Source of the DNA: Nitrospirota bacterium
GTDB lineage: Bacteria > Nitrospirota > 9FT-COMBO-42-15 > HDB-SIOI813
Assembly: GCA_020851375.1 (NCBI GenBank)
Contig: JADZCV010000033.1
Span: 1 to 38,072 of the forward strand
Direction: 5' to 3'
DNA length: 38,072 bases
Numbering within the stretch: position 1 is the stretch's first letter; each line of letters begins with the position of its first letter. The notes under the pieces were generated by a model. That model was not told the origin of the DNA and did not search any database. It saw only the letters and a program-made list of their open reading frames with translations. This document shows positions 13,432-20,212 of this stretch, piece by piece. The position numbers and the translations under genes are program-made.

Positions 13432-13946
13432 AAGGGACATTTATTTCTATAGACCCGAGCATTAATACCACAGGATATGCTGTATTTACCGACGGTGAGC
13501 TTATTAGGTCAGGAGTTATCCGTACTCCGGATATTCCTGGCTATATGAGGGTGGCGCACATCATGAAAGAGATGTGGTCAATCGCCCTTAAGTCTACGGC
13601 TGCCGGAAGGGGGTATTCCAAGACGGCGCTGGTAATAGAAGTGCCGGATTCGTTCTCATATCAACGGTCACAGCGCAACGGAAGGTCACTTAATCAGGGG
13701 TCATTACAGAAGCTGAACTGGGTTATAGGCGGACTTTATGCTCTGAGCGGTGTGTGGGCGAATGCGGGGACAATTTATTCCGTAACACCGAGGCAATGGA
13801 AGGGTAATAGAAACAAGGAATGGGATCAGATTGCCACGGGTATAAAACAGAAAGATGAAAGTGATGCAGTGGCGTTGGGGCAATGGTGGTGTAGGGTTGG
13901 GAATGTAATGACAGTAAATGAAAATTATACGAGTACGAGGAGGTGA
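13428..13946 (+). CDS. RuvC-like Holliday junction resolvase
   Basis: This 172-residue protein has the RNase H-fold acidic residues of RuvC: Asp9 (FISIDPSINTTGYAVF), Glu71 (ALVIEVPDSF), and Asp143/Asp146 (KDESDAVALGQWW). Its length matches RuvC. Phage versions resolve branched DNA before packaging or act in recombination. It lies between the recombination and replication genes, and its stop overlaps the next start by one base (TGATG). Confidence 0.85.
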   Translation: MKGTFISIDPSINTTGYAVFTDGELIRSGVIRTPDIPGYMRVAHIMKEMWSIALKSTAAGRGYSKTALVIEVPDSFSYQRSQRNGRSLNQGSLQKLNWVIGGLYALSGVWANAGTIYSVTPRQWKGNRNKEWDQIATGIKQKDESDAVALGQWWCRVGNVMTVNENYTSTRR

Positions 13947-14710
13947 TGGGAAAAAATCCTGCATTCCTATTCTATCCAGGTGATTGGGTCCAAGATACAA
14001 GGATCCTATCCTTACGCGCGAAGGGGGCTTGGATAGACTTACTATGCATGATGTGGCGTTCTACCGAACGCGGTACGGTCACACTTTCATGGCCGGCGTT
14101 AGCGAGATTGCTCTCGGCGCATTTAGATGAGGCGAAGCTGGCAATTGAGGAGCTTGCTGAGCATAGAATTTGTGATTGGGTAACGGACAGTAACGGTAAT
14201 GTAACGCTCATTAATCGCAGGATGGTAAGAGAGGAAAAGCAAAGGATTTCAACAAGATTGAGAGTGAAACGCTTACGTAACGCTGAATGTAACGCTGAAT
14301 GTAACGCTGATGTAACATTGCATTCTTCAGTTTCAGTTACAGATTCAGTTACAAAGCAAAAGAAAGAAACAGATAAATCTGTTTCCTCAGCGTCAGAAAA
14401 ATCTACTGACGTTGAGGCGGTAGAATGGCCAGAAGATGTAATTGCGCAGGAGCTACTTAATTTCCTGCGCGCACAGAAATACTTCCCTACGTATCCGCAG
14501 GGGCATCTACTGGCTTATCGTTGGTGGGATAATGTTTCACAAATAGTCGGCGGTATTGATATAGTCTGGATTGAAAAGGAATTTGCAAAGATGAGTAATT
14601 GGATATATCACGAAAAGCCACACAAAAAACCAACACCAAAGGGCCTTATGCGTTTTATACGATCTTGGCTTGAGAGGGCATATGAAAAAGAGAGATGTAG
14701 ACCTCGATAA
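13946..14710 (+). CDS. Replisome-organizer-like replication initiator (DUF1376-like)
   Basis: This 254-residue protein starts like DUF1376/phage replisome organizers: PAFLFYPGDWVQDTRILSLR, AKGAWIDLLCMMWRSTERGT, then a winged-helix region with LARLLSAHLDEAKLAIEELA. A low-complexity linker (about 110-155, NAECNAECNAD and Ser/Thr/Lys) precedes a helical C-terminal domain with several Trp. It probably binds the origin and loads the host helicase, as lambda O does. The DNA encoding the linker is an iteron array. I chose ATG 13946 over GTG 13943. Confidence 0.75.
   Translation: MGKNPAFLFYPGDWVQDTRILSLRAKGAWIDLLCMMWRSTERGTVTLSWPALARLLSAHLDEAKLAIEELAEHRICDWVTDSNGNVTLINRRMVREEKQRISTRLRVKRLRNAECNAECNADVTLHSSVSVTDSVTKQKKETDKSVSSASEKSTDVEAVEWPEDVIAQELLNFLRAQKYFPTYPQGHLLAYRWWDNVSQIVGGIDIVWIEKEFAKMSNWIYHEKPHKKPTPKGLMRFIRSWLERAYEKERCRPR
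14180..14416 (+). repeat. Iteron cluster; putative replication origin inside the initiator gene
   Basis: GTAACG occurs at 14180, 14190, 14201, 14277, 14289 and 14301, with GTAACA at 14312. The 14277-14310 part is a 12-base tandem repeat, GTAACGCTGAAT, of nearly three units. Two copies in the opposite sense (TTCAGTTACA at 14332 and 14344) are also 12 bases apart. An A-rich stretch follows, containing a perfect 9-bp-arm inverted repeat (14366-14385) and a 10/11 hairpin (14386-14416). Helically phased iterons beside an A-rich segment within the initiator gene resemble lambda ori within gene O. Confidence 0.6.
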
Positions 14711-14981
14711 AAACATCGGTAGCGATGGCCAATGTGCCTGGAAAAATAAATCCTCAGGACTTCGATGTCGAATGACCGGAACAGTCAGCAGCGGAAAAGA
14801 ATGGTTTTGCACTTGGCACCACGTTGTTATGCATGACCCTGAATGGGCAGAAGATTATCAGCAGTTCATGGGGTGGAGGGAGAAGATCAGGGCAGAATAT
14901 CCGGGGACTGATTGGCTACCGGACGATGTAGTATGGCAAGCAATAACTGGCCGGACTGAGAGAGTGAGGATCGCAGGATGA
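14682..14981 (+). CDS. Unknown Cys/His zinc-binding protein
   Basis: This 99-residue protein starts at ATG 14682 with GAGAGG upstream, overlapping the initiator gene by 29 bases. It has a C-x-C-H-type site (GQCAWKNKSSGLRCRMTG, then WFCTWHHVVMH) and a Trp-rich C-terminal half (WREKIRAEYPGTDWLPDDVV). It resembles small phage proteins at the end of replication modules. Its stop overlaps the next start (ATGA). Confidence 0.6.
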   Translation: MKKRDVDLDKNIGSDGQCAWKNKSSGLRCRMTGTVSSGKEWFCTWHHVVMHDPEWAEDYQQFMGWREKIRAEYPGTDWLPDDVVWQAITGRTERVRIAG

Positions 14982-15538
14982 TTAATATCAAGATCGACAT
15001 CAAGGGGATGAAAGAAGTGCAACAAGCCCTTGACCCTAAAACATTCCAGAAGGTCATCACCCGAACAATGAACAAAACCGCAGACCAGGCGCGCATTGCG
15101 GCGACACGACAGATACGGAAGGAATACAACATCAAGGCCAGCAGGATCCGTGAGGGAATAAGCACCACCCGTGCAACATGGCAACGGCCTGTAGTTATAA
15201 TCAGAACGAAGGGCAGGCCCCCTGGCTTACAGCACTATGACGCACGAAGTACAAAGAAGGGCGTGACAGTCAAGGTTAAGGGTGTCCGGAAGGTCGTCAA
15301 GGGCGGCTTCATGCCAAGAAGTATAACTGGTGTCTATAAGCGCACAGGACTTGCGCCCGTACGGGCAACAAGGGGTAAATATGCAGGACAAATAAGAGAG
15401 CCAATCAAACGACTGTTTGGCCCATCTCTTCCCAGTATGATGAAAGTAGTCGGCGTCCCGGAGATTGAAAGGGTGGTCAACGAGCAGGTTCAAAAAATAT
15501 TTGAGCATGAATTGGAATGGGAGCAGGGTAGGAAATGA
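14978..15538 (+). CDS. Minor tail protein Z-like (GpZ family)
   Basis: This 186-residue basic protein matches the prophage minor tail protein Z pattern: QQALDPKTFQKVITRTMNKT, ARIAATRQIRKEYNIKASRI, then KGRPPGLQHYDARSTKKGVT and VYKRTG. GpZ helps finish tail assembly in lambda. Its position ahead of the terminase is unusual, since Z normally lies between head-tail joining and tail tube genes. ATGA overlaps couple it to both neighbours. Confidence 0.75.
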   Translation: MINIKIDIKGMKEVQQALDPKTFQKVITRTMNKTADQARIAATRQIRKEYNIKASRIREGISTTRATWQRPVVIIRTKGRPPGLQHYDARSTKKGVTVKVKGVRKVVKGGFMPRSITGVYKRTGLAPVRATRGKYAGQIREPIKRLFGPSLPSMMKVVGVPEIERVVNEQVQKIFEHELEWEQGRK

Positions 15539-16161
15539 ACGGGTCCTTCCTGAGGGGGAGCGTTGCGGATAACCATGAGCGCAAAATACCGTTAGATTGT
15601 GAGCCTATAGGAGATTTGCTTGCTATGATCGTTAACAAGAAACAACTGTCAGACATCCTCGGAAAGACAGAGCAAACCCTTACTCTCTGGCAGAAAGAGG
15701 GTATGCCAATTAAGGATATTGCTTCGTGTCGAGGTAGGAAGAACAGCTACGAAACAGCGGAAGTCATCAACTGGCTTATAGAGCGCGAAAGAGGGGATGA
15801 CACATCGTCCTATAATGCGGAACGTACCCGTTTGACCCGTCTCCAGGCAGATAAGACGTCAATTGAAATTGCGACCCTTACAAAAGAGCTTATTCCCGCA
15901 GAGGAAGCAGAGCGCCACTGGGGGGAACTGGTTGCAGCTTTTAGAGCAAGAATGTTGGCAGTACCAACAAAGGTTTCCTACCAGGTCTTAGGACTCGAGG
16001 ACCTTCACGCTATACAAAGGCTTCTTGAGGATCAGGTCCATGAGGCATTAAACGAATTAAAGGAGTATCCAGATGTTTTCAGAAAGCCAGACAAGAACAA
16101 AAGAGGCAATAAGAAAGTCGGCAAAGGTAGCAGCTCCTCCTCCAAGACTAAACGTAAGTGA
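15535..16161 (+). CDS. Terminase small subunit (Nu1-like)
   Basis: This 208-residue protein has a Nu1-type winged helix (MIVNKKQLSDILGKTEQTLT, then LWQKEGMPIKDIASCRGRKN and SYETAEVINWLIE), a helical middle (AERTRLTRLQADKTSIEIAT) and a Lys/Ser-rich C-terminus. It binds the packaging site and recruits the large subunit. Family members usually begin at the MIVNKK methionine, here residue 31 (15625), which is a plausible alternative start. The 15535 ATG has AGGG upstream and an ATGA overlap. Confidence 0.85.
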   Translation: MNGSFLRGSVADNHERKIPLDCEPIGDLLAMIVNKKQLSDILGKTEQTLTLWQKEGMPIKDIASCRGRKNSYETAEVINWLIERERGDDTSSYNAERTRLTRLQADKTSIEIATLTKELIPAEEAERHWGELVAAFRARMLAVPTKVSYQVLGLEDLHAIQRLLEDQVHEALNELKEYPDVFRKPDKNKRGNKKVGKGSSSSSKTKRK

Positions 16162-17929
16162 GTGGGCGGACCAGTTCCGCCGGCTCTCTCCTGAATCGTC
16201 TTCAGAGCCGGGACAATGGCAGACCGACAGAGTTCCCTATCTACGCGGTATCATGGACACCGTAAACGATCCGCAGATTGAGGCAATAGTCATCATGTCA
16301 AGCTGTCAGGCAGGAAAAACCGAAGCGTTGTTGAATGTCATCGGATATAACATCAATCAGGACCCGTCTCCTATCCTGGTCATCATGCCCACACTGGAGC
16401 TTGCGGAGTCCTTTTCAAGGGACCGGCTTGCGACGATGATCCGCGATACGAAAGTCCTCAGATCCCTTGTCAAAGATCCCCGGAGCCGGGACGGTGAAAA
16501 TACCCTCTTACACAAAAAGTTTCCAGGTGGGCATATCACTCTTGCCGGGGCGAATTCTCCGGCGTCCCTCTCTTCCCGCCCTATAAGGATCGTTCTTTGC
16601 GATGAGGTTGACAGATACCCCCTCTCTGCAGGCACGGAAGGCGATCCTGTCAGTTTGGCGCGTAAGCGCTCTGCTACGTTCTGGAACCGAAAAATTATTT
16701 TGACCAGCACTCCCACAATCAAGGGCGTCTCAAGGATAGAGGCGGCTTTCGAGGAGTCGGATCAGAGGCGATACCATGTCCCTTGTCCCGATTGTGGAGC
16801 ATTTCAAGTCTTAATATGGGGACAGGTCCAGTGGCCGGAGGATAGGCCTGATCTCGCCTCCTATGTCTGCGAGGCGTGCAGCAGGAAGATCACCGATGCT
16901 GACAAGATCAGGATGCTCAGGGAAGGGGAATGGAGGCCCACAGCCCCTACACGAAAGACCGCTGGCTTTCATCTCAATGAAATATATTCTCCATGGATTA
17001 GATTCGTTGATATGGTAGAGGCCTTCAGGGAGGCAAAGAAACTCCCTGAGACACTAAAAACTTGGGTCAATACCTCACTGGGTCAATCATGGGAAGAGGA
17101 AGGGGCGTCTCTCGAAGAGGAATCTCTATCAGGCCGGAAAGAACCTTACGATCTTGACCCGATACCTGGCAACATCGTTCTCATCACTGCGGGCGTTGAT
17201 ATTCAGGATGACAGGATTGAGGTCGAGACAATCGGATGGGGCCGTGATTATGAGTCCTGGGGACTTGAATATCAAATCTTCTACGGGGATCCAGCACAGC
17301 CGGGTATATGGAATCAGCTTGACCAGTTCTTGCAAAAAGTATATATCCACGAGAAGGGGTTTAGGCTTCGGATTACATCAGTCTGTATTGACAGCGGTGG
17401 ACATCATACACAGGAAGTATACCGTTTCTGCAAACCCCGATATGGTCGCAGGGTTTTTGCAATCAAGGGGATGGGTGGCCCGGGCAAAGCACTTGTAGGG
17501 AAGCCGTCAAAGAGCAATTCTGCCAACTGTCCCCTATTCCCTATAGGAGCCGACACCGGAAAAGACCTCTTGTTCTCAAGGCTCAAGATCAAGGAACCGG
17601 GTCCCGGGTATTGTCATTTCCCGACCTCATACGATGAGGAGTTTTTCCTGCAGCTGACATCAGAGAAGGTTGTTACCCGGTATCTTAAAGGTCGTCCTTA
17701 CCGGCAGTGGGTCAAGAAGGCCTCCGGCGCAAGGAATGAGGCCCTCGATATCCGGGTCTATGCCATAGCTGCGCTTGAATTATTGAATGCTAAGTTGAAT
17801 AAGCTGGCAGATCAGTTTGATAGCAAGGCAAAGACACAAGAGCAAGAGAAGCCTCAAGAGCCAGCCAGCCAGACTCAGAGGGGGCGAAGGATAATTAACC
17901 CTGGCTGGATGAATTCATGGAAGAGATGA
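16073..17929 (+). CDS. Terminase large subunit, GpA family
   Basis: This 618-residue packaging motor is of the lambda gpA type. The ATPase Walker A variant is SSCQAGKTE (76-84), Walker B is IRIVLCDEVD (DE at 177-178), a zinc site is CPDCG...CEAC (238-269), and the nuclease has Asp375 (ITAGVDIQDDRIEVE) and an acidic CIDSGGHHT region near 448. The length is typical. AAGGAG lies 7 bases before the ATG. It overlaps the small subunit by 89 bases in another frame. Lambda-like terminases of this class usually cut at cos and make cohesive ends. Confidence 0.93.
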   Translation: MFSESQTRTKEAIRKSAKVAAPPPRLNVSEWADQFRRLSPESSSEPGQWQTDRVPYLRGIMDTVNDPQIEAIVIMSSCQAGKTEALLNVIGYNINQDPSPILVIMPTLELAESFSRDRLATMIRDTKVLRSLVKDPRSRDGENTLLHKKFPGGHITLAGANSPASLSSRPIRIVLCDEVDRYPLSAGTEGDPVSLARKRSATFWNRKIILTSTPTIKGVSRIEAAFEESDQRRYHVPCPDCGAFQVLIWGQVQWPEDRPDLASYVCEACSRKITDADKIRMLREGEWRPTAPTRKTAGFHLNEIYSPWIRFVDMVEAFREAKKLPETLKTWVNTSLGQSWEEEGASLEEESLSGRKEPYDLDPIPGNIVLITAGVDIQDDRIEVETIGWGRDYESWGLEYQIFYGDPAQPGIWNQLDQFLQKVYIHEKGFRLRITSVCIDSGGHHTQEVYRFCKPRYGRRVFAIKGMGGPGKALVGKPSKSNSANCPLFPIGADTGKDLLFSRLKIKEPGPGYCHFPTSYDEEFFLQLTSEKVVTRYLKGRPYRQWVKKASGARNEALDIRVYAIAALELLNAKLNKLADQFDSKAKTQEQEKPQEPASQTQRGRRIINPGWMNSWKR

Positions 17930-18117
17930 TTGAGATCCCCGACAAACTATTCTTCCGTCCAGACGAGGCAGCAAAGCTCATTGGCGTACACATAGAGACC
18001 ATCCGCCGGTGGATCCGTGAAGGAAAAATTCAGAGCACAAAGACCCAAGGCGGGCATAATCGCATTCACATAAGCCAAATATTGCAAAAAAGACCAGCAA
18101 TCCCAAGCAAACTATAG
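17917..18117 (+). CDS. Small MerR/excisionase-like HTH protein
   Basis: This 66-residue protein is almost entirely a MerR-type winged helix: LFFRPDEAAKLIGVHIETIR, then RWIREGKIQSTKTQGGHNRI and HISQIL. It overlaps the terminase end by 13 bases. It could regulate late genes or act as a second excisionase candidate. Its place after the terminase and before a terminator is odd for an early regulator. Confidence 0.75.
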   Translation: MEEMIEIPDKLFFRPDEAAKLIGVHIETIRRWIREGKIQSTKTQGGHNRIHISQILQKRPAIPSKL

Positions 18118-18176
18118 CAGACACCCATATATTATTTTGGTAATTTCCTTTACATGACAATATCTTGTTCCATGTG

Positions 18177-18213
18177 AGGCCATCTCGTGATGTGGGGTGG
18201 CCTTTTCTTTTTT
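18177..18213 (+). terminator. Intrinsic terminator before the lysis genes
   Basis: AGGCCA (18177-18182) pairs with TGGCCT (18198-18203), with an inner CATC/GATG pairing. TTTT-C-TTTTTT follows immediately. It should end the transcript covering replication, terminase and HTH genes. It stops two bases before the AGGAGG of the first lysis gene, so late transcription must pass it by antitermination or restart; I see no convincing promoter between. Confidence 0.7.
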
Positions 18214-18225
18214 ACAGGAGGATAT

Positions 18226-18423
18226 ATGAAAAGCCTATACTTACGACTCCTACGGGCAGCCTTGGCAACGGCAGTTCCACAGCTCATTATGCTTGTCCCG
18301 GGTGCGGTTTCCCTAATCCCGCCGCCGTACAATTTAATCCTGACTCCGGTCTTGATGGGTATAGCAAAAGGCTTAAGGGACGGCTTCCCACAAGCTTCAT
18401 GGCTTAAGTATATACCTTTCTAA
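18226..18423 (+). CDS. Small membrane protein, holin-like candidate
   Basis: This 65-residue protein starts at ATG 18226 with AGGAGG 4 bases upstream. It is strongly hydrophobic (LLRAALATAVPQLIMLVPGA, then PPPYNLILTPVLMGIAKGL) and could span the membrane twice. Immediately upstream of another membrane protein and an endolysin, it fits a holin or antiholin. No specific holin family is recognised. Confidence 0.6.
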   Translation: MKSLYLRLLRAALATAVPQLIMLVPGAVSLIPPPYNLILTPVLMGIAKGLRDGFPQASWLKYIPF

Positions 18424-18439
18424 CAGGAGGATTTAACTG

Positions 18440-18673
18440 ATGAGTCCTCCGAACAGACGGGCGTCGGATGAGGTGGTAATCAGGATGGATATGAAGTTAG
18501 ATAATGCTTTAGAAGCTCTGGCGGAACATAAAAAGTGGCTTCTCTCCCATGAACAGAGGATTAACGAATGTGACCGTCAACATGTTCGGATTAAAACCAT
18601 CCTTGCGGGGGCTTCTGTTGGATTGACAATGCTCTGGACAGGGCTTTTATATTGGTTTAAGGAGCAGAAGTGA
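18440..18673 (+). CDS. Holin/XhlA-like protein with C-terminal membrane helix
   Basis: This 77-residue protein has a charged helical N-terminal part (DEVVIRMDMKLDNALEALAE, then HKKWLLSHEQRI) and one transmembrane helix near the C-terminus (ILAGASVGLTMLWTGLLYWF) followed by KEQK. This soluble-coil-plus-C-terminal-anchor layout is that of XhlA-like lysis proteins. AGGAGG precedes the ATG, and the stop overlaps the endolysin GTG. Confidence 0.65.
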   Translation: MSPPNRRASDEVVIRMDMKLDNALEALAEHKKWLLSHEQRINECDRQHVRIKTILAGASVGLTMLWTGLLYWFKEQK

Positions 18674-19050
18674 GTGGAGGGATTGTCGGAACTGATATGC
18701 TAACACTAAGAGAAAGACAATCTGTCTTTGCCAGTTACGTAGGACAGCTATTAACTAAGGCCACTGAGTTAGGAACTCCGGTAGTGGTGCTGGAGTGGTA
18801 TCGTTCGAAAGAACGGCAACAATATTTAGTTAGTATCGGACGAAGTCGGACGCTTAACAGTAAGCACATAGACGGTCTTGCGGTGGATTTATGCTTTCTG
18901 GCTGATTTGAAAGACGACGGCCAAATGAATTGGACGGCGGATAAGTACAGACACCTTGGCGTCTATTGGGAATCATTAGACCCTAAGAACCATTGGGGTG
19001 GCGGTTGGCAGACTTTTGTAGACGCCCCTCACTTTGAGTATGGAGGCTAA
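18670..19050 (+). CDS. Endolysin, M15-family L,D- or D,D-peptidase
   Basis: This 126-residue protein is a zinc peptidase of the VanY/M15C kind. The metal ligands are His66 and Asp73 (SKHIDGLAVDL) and His121 (DAPHFEY). The catalytic Glu is not obvious by eye. There is no signal peptide, so it needs a holin to reach peptidoglycan. The GTG start at 18670 has AAGGAG 5 bases upstream and is better supported than ATG 18697. Confidence 0.85.
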   Translation: MSGGIVGTDMLTLRERQSVFASYVGQLLTKATELGTPVVVLEWYRSKERQQYLVSIGRSRTLNSKHIDGLAVDLCFLADLKDDGQMNWTADKYRHLGVYWESLDPKNHWGGGWQTFVDAPHFEYGG

Positions 19051-19052
19051 TT

Positions 19053-19418
19053 ATGTATAAATGGATAATCGGTATAGTAATAGTTCTACTATCAACGGCA
19101 GTGGCAATATCCCTGCCATTTAAGAACAAAATGACGCTGACTTGGGACGCTTCTACCAGTTCAATTGACCCTGACTTCGGTGGTTATAAAGTCTACTGGA
19201 GGCCCCAAGCACAGGCTGATTATACGGACTTGCAGAGCAGGGATGTAGGAAATGTCCTTACTGCTAACTTGCAGACTACAGTAACTACACTTAACGGAAC
19301 ATATTGCTTCGTAGTAACAGCTTATGATGTGGCAGGGAATGAGTCAGATTTCAGTAATGAGGTGTGTTCAAACTTTACAGTGAAGAAAAATCCACCTACT
19401 AATACAAGGATGCAATAA
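19053..19418 (+). CDS. Secreted or membrane-anchored FN3-domain protein
   Basis: This 121-residue protein has an N-terminal signal or anchor (MYKWIIGIVIVLLSTAVAIS) and one fibronectin type III-like domain: MTLTWDASTSSI, GGYKVYWRPQ, and YCFVVTAYDVAGNESDFSNE. GGAGG precedes the ATG. It directly follows the endolysin. It may be a spanin-like or surface adhesin protein; it has no lipobox. Confidence 0.65.
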   Translation: MYKWIIGIVIVLLSTAVAISLPFKNKMTLTWDASTSSIDPDFGGYKVYWRPQAQADYTDLQSRDVGNVLTANLQTTVTTLNGTYCFVVTAYDVAGNESDFSNEVCSNFTVKKNPPTNTRMQ

Positions 19419-20212
19419 TGGCGTTTTCTTTTGTAGAAAATCACGGAACAAATAAGGAGCAGACAAGTAATACTTCCTTATCTATTGCTCCGGCTTCTAC
19501 TATACCAGTAGGGGCTGTGTTAGTTCTATTCGCTGCTTGTGATAATATTGCAGTTTCTACCGGTGATACCACTACACACTCAGTTACAGACTCACAAAGC
19601 AATACCTGGACAAGGGTATCAGAAAAGACTTTTTCAGATGCAGGGGTAGCGTTGGATGGTGTAACAGTATCTACTCATCGTTGTGTTGTAACAACTCAAC
19701 TTACAACGGGAGATTCTATCACCTTAACAATTTCATCTGCCACAACAGCTAAGATAATAGGACTAACTGAGTTCTCAGTAGCAGCTGGAAGTACGCTTGA
19801 GACTACTACCACTACTGGAGCAACAAAAAACGAATTAGCAAGTGGGGGTACTGATTTGTCAGCAGCTTTTTCTGGATTAACATCAGCGGAATATTTGATT
19901 GTAAGCTCTGCCTCAATAGAGTCTGTAACAAGAACTTTAACACTATCAGAAGACGCTGATTATACGAATTTGGCAGATTTGGTATCACAGTCGGCATCTT
20001 CAGGGGCAATTTGGGGGTCTTTTAGATATAGAATTGCAACCCTTACAGGGGATACAGTTTTACCAACTTGGACATGGGCCTCCGGCACTTGTGATGCGGC
20101 CCATACTGTAGGAGTCATACATGAGGTAGTTAGTGCGGGAGGGAATAAGGCGGGAGGTCTGGTTAATGTAGCACAGCTAAAATCGCTGGTTAATGGAGGG
20201 TTAGTAAATTGA
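19418..20212 (+). CDS. Beta-rich structural or adhesin-like protein
   Basis: This 264-residue Ser/Thr-rich protein has alternating strands (TIPVGAVLVLFAACDNIAVS, SDSQSNTWTRV-like segments) and few charged residues. It resembles phage appendage proteins, but I cannot name a family. The C-terminal stretch (VNVAQLKSLVNGGLVN) looks like a short connector repeated in tail proteins. It is coupled by TAATG to the previous gene. Confidence 0.55.
   Translation: MAFSFVENHGTNKEQTSNTSLSIAPASTIPVGAVLVLFAACDNIAVSTGDTTTHSVTDSQSNTWTRVSEKTFSDAGVALDGVTVSTHRCVVTTQLTTGDSITLTISSATTAKIIGLTEFSVAAGSTLETTTTTGATKNELASGGTDLSAAFSGLTSAEYLIVSSASIESVTRTLTLSEDADYTNLADLVSQSASSGAIWGSFRYRIATLTGDTVLPTWTWASGTCDAAHTVGVIHEVVSAGGNKAGGLVNVAQLKSLVNGGLVN

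Noticed and set aside
14180-14352. CRISPR array
   Set aside because: The GTAACG repeats are only 6-12 bases and are spaced 10-12 bases apart with no unique spacers of normal length; they fit iterons.
18118-18176. Promoter for the lysis genes
   Set aside because: Only weak matches (TTGGTA with ATATCT) are present, and the terminator immediately downstream would stop such a transcript.
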